A stretch of DNA of 64,000 nucleotides from the NCBI GenBank assembly GCA_910578575.1, contig CAJTQP010000001.1, positions 45,068 to 109,067 on the forward strand, read 5' to 3'. The position numbers and the translations under genes were made by a program. The stretch is from an uncultured Oscillospiraceae bacterium (GTDB lineage Bacteria; Bacillota; Clostridia; Oscillospirales; Oscillospiraceae). Within the stretch, counting starts at the first letter, position 1. Every line of letters begins with the position of its first letter. Positions 40,728 through 48,293 of this stretch are shown here, in pieces. Under the pieces are notes generated by a model. It was not told the origin of the DNA, ran no database searches, and was given only the letters and a program-made list of their open reading frames with translations.

Positions 40728-41941
40728 TGGAAAAGAAACTAGAACTCCTATCCCCCGGCGGTAACTGGGAGCAGCTGGAGATGTCCGTGGCCTACGGGGC
40801 TGACGCGGTATACCTGGCCGGGGACGCCTTCGGAATGCGGGCCTTTGCGGGGAACTTCTCCCCGGAGGAATTGAAACGGGCCGTGGCCTACTGCCACGAC
40901 CGGGGGGTGCAAGTCCACGTGACCTGCAACACCATGCCCCGAAACGACGAAGTGGAACGCCTCCCCCAGTGGTTAGCGCTGCTGGAGGAGGCGGGGGCCG
41001 ACGCCATCATCCTGGCGGATGTGGGGGTGCTGGCCCTGGCCAAGCGATACGCCCCCTCCCTGCATATCCACATCAGCACCCAGGCCAGCGTGGTGAACCA
41101 TCAAGCTGCCCGTGCCTGGCATGAGCTAGGGGCCCAGCGGGTGATCCTGGCCAGGGAACTGAGCTTGGAGGAGATCGCGGAGATCCGGGCCAAGGCCCCC
41201 AGCGCGTTGGAGCTGGAGGTCTTTGCCCACGGAGCCATGTGCGTGTCCTACTCCGGGCGCTGCCTCCTGTCCAACTACATGACCGGGCGGGACTCCAACC
41301 GGGGGGCCTGCGCCCAGCCCTGCCGCTATCAATACAGCCTCATGGAGGAGAAGCGGCCGGGGGAGTACTTTGACGTCTATGAGGACGAAAAGGGCACCTA
41401 CATCATGAACTCCCGCGATATGTGCATGATCGACCACCTTCCGGCGTTGATGGCGGCGGGGGTGGACTCCCTGAAAATCGAGGGTCGGGCCAAGTCCGCC
41501 TACTACGCCGCCGTGGTCACCGGGGCCTACCGCCATGGGCTGGACGCCGCCCTGGCAGGCCGTCCCCTGGACCCCCTCTGGCGGGGAGAGGTGGAGAAGG
41601 TCAGCCACCGGCACTACTCCACCGGCTTCTTCTTCGGCCAGCCGGGGCAGTTTACGGAGGATGCCCGCTACATCCGGGACTGGCAAGTGCTGGCGGTGGT
41701 GGAGTCCTGCGACGAAAGCGGTTTGGCTGTGGCCTCCCTGCGCAACAAGTTCTCTGTGGGGGATCCTATTGAGCTGGTAGGGCCGGACCTGCGGCCGCTG
41801 GCCTTTCCCGCCCCCCTGCTGCTGGATGCCCTGGGCTATCCCCTCCGGGAGGCCCGGCACCCGGAGATGAAATTTCACATCCAACTGCCGGTGTATGCCC
41901 CGCCCCTGTCCTTTCTGCGGGCGTGCCGGGAAAACTCTTAA
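40727..41941 (+). CDS. U32 family peptidase
   Basis: A 404-residue U32 peptidase-family protein. Family members include collagenase-like proteases and RlhA/TrhP, which act in hydroxylation of rRNA or tRNA, so protease activity should not be assumed. The U32 signature is clear: ELEVFAHGAMCVSYSGRCLLSNY and RDSNRGACAQPCRYQY, with cysteines expected to bind an iron-sulfur cluster. The N-terminal ELLSPGGNWEQLEMSVAYGA is also typical. Its ATG shares one base with the mltG stop, so it is coupled to mltG. Single-domain length; lacks the long C-terminal extension of RlhA. Confidence 0.92.
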   Translation: MEKKLELLSPGGNWEQLEMSVAYGADAVYLAGDAFGMRAFAGNFSPEELKRAVAYCHDRGVQVHVTCNTMPRNDEVERLPQWLALLEEAGADAIILADVGVLALAKRYAPSLHIHISTQASVVNHQAARAWHELGAQRVILARELSLEEIAEIRAKAPSALELEVFAHGAMCVSYSGRCLLSNYMTGRDSNRGACAQPCRYQYSLMEEKRPGEYFDVYEDEKGTYIMNSRDMCMIDHLPALMAAGVDSLKIEGRAKSAYYAAVVTGAYRHGLDAALAGRPLDPLWRGEVEKVSHRHYSTGFFFGQPGQFTEDARYIRDWQVLAVVESCDESGLAVASLRNKFSVGDPIELVGPDLRPLAFPAPLLLDALGYPLREARHPEMKFHIQLPVYAPPLSFLRACRENS

Positions 41942-41950
41942 GATGATGCC

Positions 41951-41986
41951 AGCCTGCCGCGTAGACTTCATGCTCCACGGCAGGCT
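41951..41986 (+). terminator. Hairpin after the U32 gene
   Basis: AGCCTGCCG pairs with CGGCAGGCT across an 18-nt loop, 10 bp after the U32 stop. No T-run follows, so confidence as a terminator is modest. Confidence 0.5.
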
Positions 41987-42037
41987 GTGTCACATGAGTC
42001 AACGATAGATCATTATGAAAAGAAGGAGAGAATCAAC

Positions 42038-43294
42038 ATGAAACGTTTCCTAGCGACACTGCTGGCCCTGACCCTGGCCCTGAGCCTGGGGGTCACCGCC
42101 GGGGCGGCCACCGGGCCAGAACAGGTCAGTGCGCTCTGGCGGGAGCCCATCTCCGCCAACTCCTGGGAGGCCCTGCGCCTGACCAACGTGGAGCGGGCCA
42201 AGGAGGGGCTGAACCCCCTGAGCACCTTTGAGGCCCTCCACGCCGCTGCCCAGCTCCGGGCGCGGGAGATCGGCCAGGTCTTTGACCACACCCGGCCCAA
42301 CGGCCAGCCCTGCATGACGGCCCTGAGCGACGTGGGGCTGGACCCCTATGATTTCACCCGTTCTGGGGAGAACATCGCCGTGGGCTACGGTACCCCCGCC
42401 TCGGTGGTGGACGGCTGGATGAACAGCCCCGGCCACCGGATGAACATCCTCACCGCCCCCTTCACCCACCTGGGCCAGGGCAGCGACGGCCGGCGCTGGA
42501 CCCAGATGTTTTTGGGGATCTGTGCACCCCAGGTGAGCAGCGTTACCCTGGGGGCGGCTTCCTATCCCATCGGCACCCAGATCCAGGACATGGACGGGGT
42601 GATTACCCTGCGCTGTGAGCACGGAAACAGCTACCTCCCCCTGTCCCCGGAGATGTGCAGCGGGTATGACGCCCATGTGGTGGGGAAGCAGACGCTCACG
42701 GTCCAGTGCGGCAGCCGGACCGCCTCCCTCACCGTGACCCTACAGGGTACCCCTCAGGAGGCCGCAGCCTGGGAGCTGTACCGCCTGGGCCTGTTCCAGG
42801 GGAAGGGGACCCTCCCCAACGGCCAGCCGGACTTTGCCCTGGACCAGCAGTGCTCCAGGGAAGAGGCCCTGACCATGCTCCTGCGGCTACTTGGCCGGGA
42901 GCGGGAGATCGGGGCCAGTGACGCCGCTGCCCACCCCTTCCGGGACGTGTCCCAGTGGGCTGCCCGCTACGTGGGCTTTGCCTACCGCAACGGCATCGCC
43001 TACGGCACCGGGGTGAATACCTTCTCCGGCAGCAACCCCACCACCGTGTCCCAGGAGCTGACCTTCCTCCTTCGTGCCCTGGGCTACCAGAGCGGCCAGG
43101 ACTTCGACTGGGCCGCCCCCTGGAGCCTGGCGGACCAGGTGGGGCTGACCCATGGACAGTACCACAGCGGACACCAAAACGTGGCCATCAGCCGGGGAAA
43201 TATGGTCCTGCTGTGCCAGGCGGCCTTGGACTGTGAACTTGCCGGGAAAACCATCACCTTGCGCCAAGATTTGACGGATCGCGGGGTCATTTGA
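42038..43294 (+). CDS. Secreted CAP-domain protein with SLH-like repeats
   Basis: A 418-residue exported protein. A signal peptide (1-24, KRFLATLLALTLALSLGVTA) is followed by a CAP/SCP domain (about 35-165) with LTNVERAKEGLNPLS, the histidines of REIGQVFDHTRPNG and SPGHRMNIL, and the SGENIAVG motif. A short Ig-like part (170-245) and two SLH-like repeats (about 255-418; REEALTMLLRLLGRE, FRDVSQWAARYVGFAYRNGIAYGTG in parts) complete it. CAP proteins of this type occur on Firmicutes surfaces and spores. AAGGAGAG supports the ATG at 42038. Confidence 0.9.
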   Translation: MKRFLATLLALTLALSLGVTAGAATGPEQVSALWREPISANSWEALRLTNVERAKEGLNPLSTFEALHAAAQLRAREIGQVFDHTRPNGQPCMTALSDVGLDPYDFTRSGENIAVGYGTPASVVDGWMNSPGHRMNILTAPFTHLGQGSDGRRWTQMFLGICAPQVSSVTLGAASYPIGTQIQDMDGVITLRCEHGNSYLPLSPEMCSGYDAHVVGKQTLTVQCGSRTASLTVTLQGTPQEAAAWELYRLGLFQGKGTLPNGQPDFALDQQCSREEALTMLLRLLGREREIGASDAAAHPFRDVSQWAARYVGFAYRNGIAYGTGVNTFSGSNPTTVSQELTFLLRALGYQSGQDFDWAAPWSLADQVGLTHGQYHSGHQNVAISRGNMVLLCQAALDCELAGKTITLRQDLTDRGVI

Positions 43295-43414
43295 CAGAAC
43301 GGCTCTTGTGTGACAAAAGGGTTACAAGTAGAAACACTTTACAGACAAATTGACGAAGAAACTGGGTGAGGGTGGGGAAATTAGAAAATTTTCCCAGGAA
43401 AGGAGGGGACAGAC

Positions 43415-44371
43415 TTGTATCTTGCGGAATTGCGCTTGCCCAGCCGCAGCGCGGCGGAGGATGCCTTGGAGGCCGCGATCAACAAGCGGAGCTGTTACAA
43501 CAATGTCTACCCCTTCGGGGTCTTTGACCACTGGGAGGCGCTGTCCATCCCCCTCTATCCCCTTACCATTTTCTATGGGGGCAACGGCTCTGGTAAGACC
43601 ACCCTGCTGAACCTCCTGGGGGAGAAGCTGGAGCTGGAGCGGCGGAGCGTTTATAACCGTACCCCCTTCTTCCAACCCTTTGTGGAGCTGTGCCACTGCA
43701 CCACCACCGGGAAGCGCTGGCATGAGGGGAAGGTCCTCACCAGCGACGACGTGTTCGACGACCTCTTGGACCAGCGCAGCCTGAACCAGGGCATCGACTT
43801 GGCCCGGACGGAGGTGCTGCAAGAATACCGCAGCCTCCGGGAGGAGCACTTTCAGATGCAGTCCCTGGAGGACTTTGACCATTTGAAAAAAGTGGTGCTG
43901 GCCCAACGGAAGAAGGGCAGCGGTTCGGACTTTGTCCGCCGGACCCTGGGGGGAAACCTCCGGGGGCGGTCCAACGGGGAGACGGCCCTGCACTACTTCA
44001 CCCACCAGATCCAAGAGGACGGCCTGTATCTCCTGGACGAGCCGGAGAACAGCCTGTCCCCGGCCTTCCAACAGGAGTTGGCGGGGTTTTTGGCGGATTC
44101 GGTGCGCTTCTTCCGCTGCCAGCTCATCCTGTCCACCCATTCCCCCTTCCTCCTGGCCATGCCGGGGGCGGTGGTGTATGACTTGGATGGGTGGAGGGAT
44201 ACGGACCAGGAGGAGATACAGCCCAGTCCCTGGGTGCAGCTCCCGGCGGTGCAGGCCTACCATGCCTTTTTCCAGGCCCATGCACAGGAATTGGAGGACG
44301 CTTCCTCGTCCCCACAAGAGAGAGAACGCGAAGAAAAAGGGGCGAGAGGATGCCAAAGAGAAAAGAACTGA
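43415..44371 (+). CDS. AAA-family (ABC-like) ATPase
   Basis: A 318-residue soluble ATPase with the ABC-type nucleotide fold. The Walker A motif is FYGGNGSGKTTLLNLLG (about 53-69), the signature-like region SNGETALHYF lies near 195, and Walker B with catalytic glutamate is GLYLLDEPENSLSPAF, followed by the H-loop ILSTHSPFLLA. Stand-alone proteins of this type (related to RecF/AbiEii-like ATPases) are widespread. Start is the TTG at 43415, preceded by AAAGGAGGGG. It overlaps the next gene by 22 bp. The Glu/Arg-rich C-terminal tail is low complexity. Function unknown. Confidence 0.85.
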   Translation: MYLAELRLPSRSAAEDALEAAINKRSCYNNVYPFGVFDHWEALSIPLYPLTIFYGGNGSGKTTLLNLLGEKLELERRSVYNRTPFFQPFVELCHCTTTGKRWHEGKVLTSDDVFDDLLDQRSLNQGIDLARTEVLQEYRSLREEHFQMQSLEDFDHLKKVVLAQRKKGSGSDFVRRTLGGNLRGRSNGETALHYFTHQIQEDGLYLLDEPENSLSPAFQQELAGFLADSVRFFRCQLILSTHSPFLLAMPGAVVYDLDGWRDTDQEEIQPSPWVQLPAVQAYHAFFQAHAQELEDASSSPQEREREEKGARGCQREKN

Positions 44372-46158
44372 AAGCCAGGGGCCGGCGGGCCCTGAAGCGG
44401 CACTATGCCATGTTCCTGCTGCTGTGCCTGGTACCGGTCATCCTGGGCGGGGAGCTGACGGTGTTCGGCAACCTGACAGGCGATGGTCAGACCCAGCTGT
44501 CCACCCCCTCGGACCTGGCGAACGCCTTTGTGGCGTTCACCGTGGACTTGGCCCTGGGCCAGGAGGCCCAGCGGGAGGAGGCCATCCGCCGGACCGAGGA
44601 GGACTATGTGGCGGCCTCCCAGGTGGATCGGGAGGCGATCCTAGGCAGGAGCGACGGGGTGCTGGCCATGCTGGTGAACAAGGTCTCCTCCGGGGCGTAT
44701 CTGGTCACCCTGACCATGGGCATCCGCTCCCTGGTGGGCAACGACAGCGCGGTGGTGGTGATCCTCCTGCTCCTGGCCATGGCCCTGGTGCTGCTGGTGG
44801 AGATTTTCGTGGTGGGGGTCTACCGCACCATCCTGGCGCGTATGTTTTTGGAGGGCCGCTGTTATGAAACGCTTCCTGCCCACCGGGTCTGGTTTTTGAT
44901 GCGGGTAAAGCGCTGGTGCCGGGTGGGGGTGACCCAGCTGGTGGTCAATCTCTTTTCCGCCCTCTGGGGCCTGACCATCGTAGGGGGCGTCATCAAATAC
45001 TATTCCTACTACCTGGTCCCCTTCCTCATGGCGGAGAACCCGGACCTGGGGACCCTGGAGGCCATCACCCTCTCCCGGCGGCTGATGGACGGGCACAAGT
45101 GGGAGTGCTTCCTGCTGGAGCTGTCCTTTCTGGGCTGGTACCTTTTGGGGATACTCACAGCGGGGATCCTGAACAGCCTTTACACCGTGCCCTATATGAC
45201 GGCAGTGCAGACGGAGTATTACGTGGAGCTGCGCCGCCTGGGCAAGGAGCGCCAGGTGGAGAACAGCGCCCGCCTCAACGACCGCTACCTCTTCCAAAAG
45301 GCGGAGCCGGAGGAGCTGTGCCGGCGGTACGGGGATGTGGAGCAGGCCAAGGCCCAGTCCGCGGCAGAGATGCTCACCCCCCTGAAAGGCATCCACAAAT
45401 TCCTGGCGGAGAATTTCGGCCTGACCATCCACCGGAGCCGGGAGTTGGAAAACCTAGAAGCCGCCCAGAGCCGCGCCGCCCAACTGGACTACGACAGCCA
45501 GGCCCTGGCGGGGCTGGTCTATCCCACCCGCCTGAGCCCCATCCCGGAGAAGCGGAAACGCAAGTGGATCGGGAACCTGAACTACCTGCGCTACTATTCC
45601 GTCTGGTCCCTGGTGCTGATGTTCTTCTCCCTGTCCTTCGTGGGCTGGCTGTGGGAGGTGAGCCTGCACCTGCTCACCGACGGGGTATTCGTCAACCGTG
45701 GGGTCCTCCACGGGCCCTGGCTGCCCATCTACGGCTGCGGGAGCGTGCTGATCCTCCTGGTGCTGGACCGCTTCCGCAAGCGGCCGGGGCTGGAGTTCCT
45801 CGCCACCATCCTGCTGTGCGGCTGCGTGGAGTATTTCACTTCCCTGGGCTTAGAGTGGATGCACGGCGGGACCCGCTGGTGGGACTATACCGGCTATTTC
45901 CTCAACCTCAACGGCCGGATCTGCGCGGAAGGCCTGCTGGTCTTCGGGGTGGCGGGGATGGTGGTGGTGTATGTCCTGGCACCCCTGTTGGACGGGGCCC
46001 TGCGTAAGCTCCCGGCCAAGGCCATGACGGCAGCAGCCCTGGTGCTGTTGGGGATATTTATGGTGGATCAGGTCTACTCGTCCATAACCCCCAACACCGG
46101 GGCGGGGATCACGGACTATGAGACCAGCGCCGCCGTGATGAAGGAGTTGCCGCGATGA
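44350..46158 (+). CDS. DUF975-CmpB fusion membrane protein
   Basis: A 602-residue membrane protein built from two known domains. The N-terminal part (about 1-290) resembles DUF975: an initial basic helix (KRKELKARGRRALKRHYAMF), several spans and the FLMAENPDLGTLEAITLSRRLMDGH motif. After a charged linker (about 290-410) comes a CmpB/DUF1113-type domain (about 415-575) with SLSFVGWLWEVSLHLLTDG, VFVNRGVLHGPWLPIYG and WWDYTGYFLNLNGRICAEGL. Annotations call the second domain a putative ABC transporter permease, which is weakly based. GGGGCGAGAGG before the ATG at 44350. It overlaps the genes on both sides. Confidence 0.82.
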   Translation: MPKRKELKARGRRALKRHYAMFLLLCLVPVILGGELTVFGNLTGDGQTQLSTPSDLANAFVAFTVDLALGQEAQREEAIRRTEEDYVAASQVDREAILGRSDGVLAMLVNKVSSGAYLVTLTMGIRSLVGNDSAVVVILLLLAMALVLLVEIFVVGVYRTILARMFLEGRCYETLPAHRVWFLMRVKRWCRVGVTQLVVNLFSALWGLTIVGGVIKYYSYYLVPFLMAENPDLGTLEAITLSRRLMDGHKWECFLLELSFLGWYLLGILTAGILNSLYTVPYMTAVQTEYYVELRRLGKERQVENSARLNDRYLFQKAEPEELCRRYGDVEQAKAQSAAEMLTPLKGIHKFLAENFGLTIHRSRELENLEAAQSRAAQLDYDSQALAGLVYPTRLSPIPEKRKRKWIGNLNYLRYYSVWSLVLMFFSLSFVGWLWEVSLHLLTDGVFVNRGVLHGPWLPIYGCGSVLILLVLDRFRKRPGLEFLATILLCGCVEYFTSLGLEWMHGGTRWWDYTGYFLNLNGRICAEGLLVFGVAGMVVVYVLAPLLDGALRKLPAKAMTAAALVLLGIFMVDQVYSSITPNTGAGITDYETSAAVMKELPR

Positions 46159-47342
46159 TCGCCCTGTTCTTAGCCCCTGTTTACCTACTGTTCTGCTGGT
46201 ACCTGTGGCGGCGTCTGCGCCGGTGGCTGGATCTGTGCCCCTGGGGGCGCGGTGTACAGGCGGTGGCCGCAGTGCTCTTTGCCGTTCTGAACCTGAGTAT
46301 CCTGCCGGCGTCCTTTTTGGAGCCCAGTGCCTTCCAACGGCTGCTGAAACAGTTCAACGGCTTCTGGCTGGGGGTGCTGCTGTATACCGCCCTGGTGGCG
46401 GTGGGGGCGGAGCTCTTCTGGGCCTTAAGGCGGCGGTATGCCAAAGGCCACGGGCGGGCCCCCTTCTCTGACCGGCACCGTGTCCTGACGGGGGGCCTCT
46501 GCCTCCTGCTGATTGCTGCCCTCAGCGTAGGGGGGAGCCTCAATGCCCGGAACATCCAGACCACGGACTATCGCCTGACAGTAAACAAGAGCGCCGGGGC
46601 ATTACAGGAGTTGAAGATCGTCCTGGTGGCTGACCTCCACCTGGGCTACAGTGTGGGGGCGGCCCAGATGGGGCAGATGGTGGGGAAGATCAACCGGGAG
46701 CAGCCGGACCTGGTGGTCATCGCCGGGGATATCTTTGACAATTCCTATGACGCCCTGGAGGACCCGGCGGCGCTGGCGGCGATTCTGGGAAACATCCAGA
46801 GCAAATACGGTGTCTATGCCTGCTATGGGAACCACGACGTGGAGGAGAAACTTTTGGCGGGGTTCAGCTTCTCCAGTGACGAGAAAAAGGTCAGCGATCC
46901 TCGGATGGACGCCTTCCTGGAGGCGGCCAATATACACCTGCTCCGGGACGAGGGGCTTCTCATCGACGACGCCTTTTACCTCCTGGGCCGGGCGGACTAT
47001 GAACGGCCTGGCCGGGGTATCGAGAAGCGCAAAAGCCCGGCGGAATTGACCTGGGGATTGGACTACAGTAAGCCCATCCTGGTCCTGGACCATGAGCCCA
47101 GGGAGTTACAGGCGCTGGCGGACGCCGGGGTGGACCTGGACCTATGCGGCCACACCCACGACGGGCAGCTCTTCCCAGGGAACCTGCTGATCCGCCTGTT
47201 TTGGGAGAATCCCTGCGGGTACCTGCAAAAGGATGGGATGCACAACATCGTCACCTCCGGGGTGGGGGTGTTCGGGCCCAATATGCGTCTGGGGACCAAA
47301 AGCGAGCTGTGCCGGGTCACGGTGACATTTCGGGGTGGGTGA
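46155..47342 (+). CDS. Membrane-anchored metallophosphoesterase
   Basis: A 395-residue protein with four N-terminal membrane segments (about 1-130) and a calcineurin-like phosphoesterase domain (about 150-395). Metal-binding blocks are VADLHLGYS, VIAGDIFDN, CYGNHDVE, VLDHEP and DLCGHTHDGQLFPG, in the canonical order. The C-terminal strand GTKSELCRVTVTF ends the fold. Such proteins may hydrolyse phospholipid headgroups or cyclic nucleotides; the substrate is not set by sequence. Its ATG overlaps the preceding stop (ATGA), making a three-gene unit with the ATPase and the DUF975-CmpB protein. Confidence 0.9.
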   Translation: MIALFLAPVYLLFCWYLWRRLRRWLDLCPWGRGVQAVAAVLFAVLNLSILPASFLEPSAFQRLLKQFNGFWLGVLLYTALVAVGAELFWALRRRYAKGHGRAPFSDRHRVLTGGLCLLLIAALSVGGSLNARNIQTTDYRLTVNKSAGALQELKIVLVADLHLGYSVGAAQMGQMVGKINREQPDLVVIAGDIFDNSYDALEDPAALAAILGNIQSKYGVYACYGNHDVEEKLLAGFSFSSDEKKVSDPRMDAFLEAANIHLLRDEGLLIDDAFYLLGRADYERPGRGIEKRKSPAELTWGLDYSKPILVLDHEPRELQALADAGVDLDLCGHTHDGQLFPGNLLIRLFWENPCGYLQKDGMHNIVTSGVGVFGPNMRLGTKSELCRVTVTFRGG

Positions 47343-47375
47343 AGAATAGAATAGCAAGAAAGATAGAAAATAAGA

Positions 47376-47404
47376 TTGCGATTGTACCAAAAGTAAGATA
47401 TACT
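47376..47404 (+). promoter_or_regulatory. Toxin-antitoxin operon promoter
   Basis: TTGCGA (47376-47381), 17-bp spacer, TATACT (47399-47404), 22 bp before the antitoxin ATG. The local sequence is AT-rich. Confidence 0.65.
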
Positions 47405-47426
47405 AATTAAGAAGGGAGTGTTTGAG

Positions 47427-47600
47427 ATGGTAGAAACTGTTGAGAGGAACTTGCCCTGGAATGGTGTACCTGATTTGAGCAAGATGTCTCCGGAGGAGTT
47501 CGACGCGGAGCTGGAAAAAGGCTGGCAGGCGATGTTGGCGGGAGATACCATTCCGGCGAAGCAGGCATTTGACGAGCTGAGAAAGAAGTATATGTTATAA
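47427..47600 (+). CDS. Type II antitoxin (partner of ParE/RelE-like toxin)
   Basis: A 57-residue acidic protein (NLPWNGVPDLSKMSPEEFDA, then LEKGWQAMLAGDTIPAKQAF) directly before a ParE/RelE-type toxin gene, 2 bp away. The length, charge and position identify it as the antitoxin. The C-terminal helix-rich part (AKQAFDELRKKYML) should wrap the toxin; I see no clear DNA-binding domain, only a short N-terminal segment. GGGAG precedes the ATG at 47427. Confidence 0.75.
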   Translation: MVETVERNLPWNGVPDLSKMSPEEFDAELEKGWQAMLAGDTIPAKQAFDELRKKYML

Positions 47601-47602
47601 AT

Positions 47603-47929
47603 ATGCACTATAAGGTCGTGTTGTCTGCGCTTGCGTTGGCAGACTTGGATGAGATTTTTTACTACATCGCGTATGAACTCCGCGCCATGGAGACGTCCAA
47701 GGCGCAGCTTTCCCGGATAGAGAAAGAGATCCTATCGCTGGAATGGATGCCGGAGCGTTACCGCAGCTATGATAGAGAGCCCTGGCGCAGCCGGGGTGTA
47801 CATATTGTGGCGGTGGATCATTATTGCATCTTGTATGTACCTGAGAAGGGGAATATGACGGTGACGATTCTTCGCGCGGTATATGGCGGAAGAGATTTGG
47901 ATAAGCTGTTGGATGAATACACCTCCTGA
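47603..47929 (+). CDS. ParE/RelE-family toxin
   Basis: A 108-residue toxin of the ParE/RelE superfamily. MHYKVVLSALALADLDEIFYY begins the fold, followed by a helical hairpin (ETSKAQLSRIEKEILSLEWM), then RYRSYDREPWRSRGVHIVAVDHYCILYVPE and the final strand MTVTILRAVYGGRDLDKLL, a classic end for this family. ParE members poison gyrase and RelE members cut mRNA; the ADLDEI N-terminus and ILRAVYGGRDL end fit either, slightly ParE-like. Coupled to the antitoxin upstream. Confidence 0.88.
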   Translation: MHYKVVLSALALADLDEIFYYIAYELRAMETSKAQLSRIEKEILSLEWMPERYRSYDREPWRSRGVHIVAVDHYCILYVPEKGNMTVTILRAVYGGRDLDKLLDEYTS

Positions 47930-47966
47930 ACTGTCCAGCCAGCGAAAATTCCGTATTTCCTCTGTC

Positions 47967-47994
47967 TTGACAAGCCCGGATTTTATGATAAAAT
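47967..47994 (+). promoter_or_regulatory. alaS promoter
   Basis: TTGACA (47967-47972), 16-bp spacer, TAAAAT (47989-47994), driving the T-box leader. Confidence 0.78.
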
Positions 47995-48001
47995 AGTGAC
48001 G

Positions 48002-48237
48002 TTACAAAAACAGCAAAGCGGAAGCCAAGCAGATCCATGCCGCCCGGAGCGAGAGGGGGAGGGTGCAAGCCCCTCGGCGCGGCAGTCCTGCAAGCCACTT
48101 CCAAGCTGCCCGCGAGGAGCGGGACGGGGCGTTCCCGTTACAGGACGAGACGAGATGCGCACTTTGGTGCGCAAATCAGGGTGGTACCGCGAAGCAGACA
48201 CTTCGCCCCTGGGCAGGGGGTGAGGTGTTTTTTATTT
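48002..48237 (+). promoter_or_regulatory. Alanyl T-box leader
   Basis: The 14-nt T-box AGGGTGGTACCGCG is at 48178-48191. A specifier-like CAA-GCC-ACTT (GCC, an alanine codon, at 48094-48096) sits in the Stem I region. The terminator ACACTTCGCCCC with GGGGTGAGGTGT plus TTTTTT is at 48198-48235. Uncharged tRNA-Ala should favour the antiterminator and switch on alaS. Confidence 0.93.
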
Positions 48238-48293
48238 CCGCCCGACGCAAAGAGAGAAGAGAAACCAGATCGAAACATTTGGAGGAGAAACGT

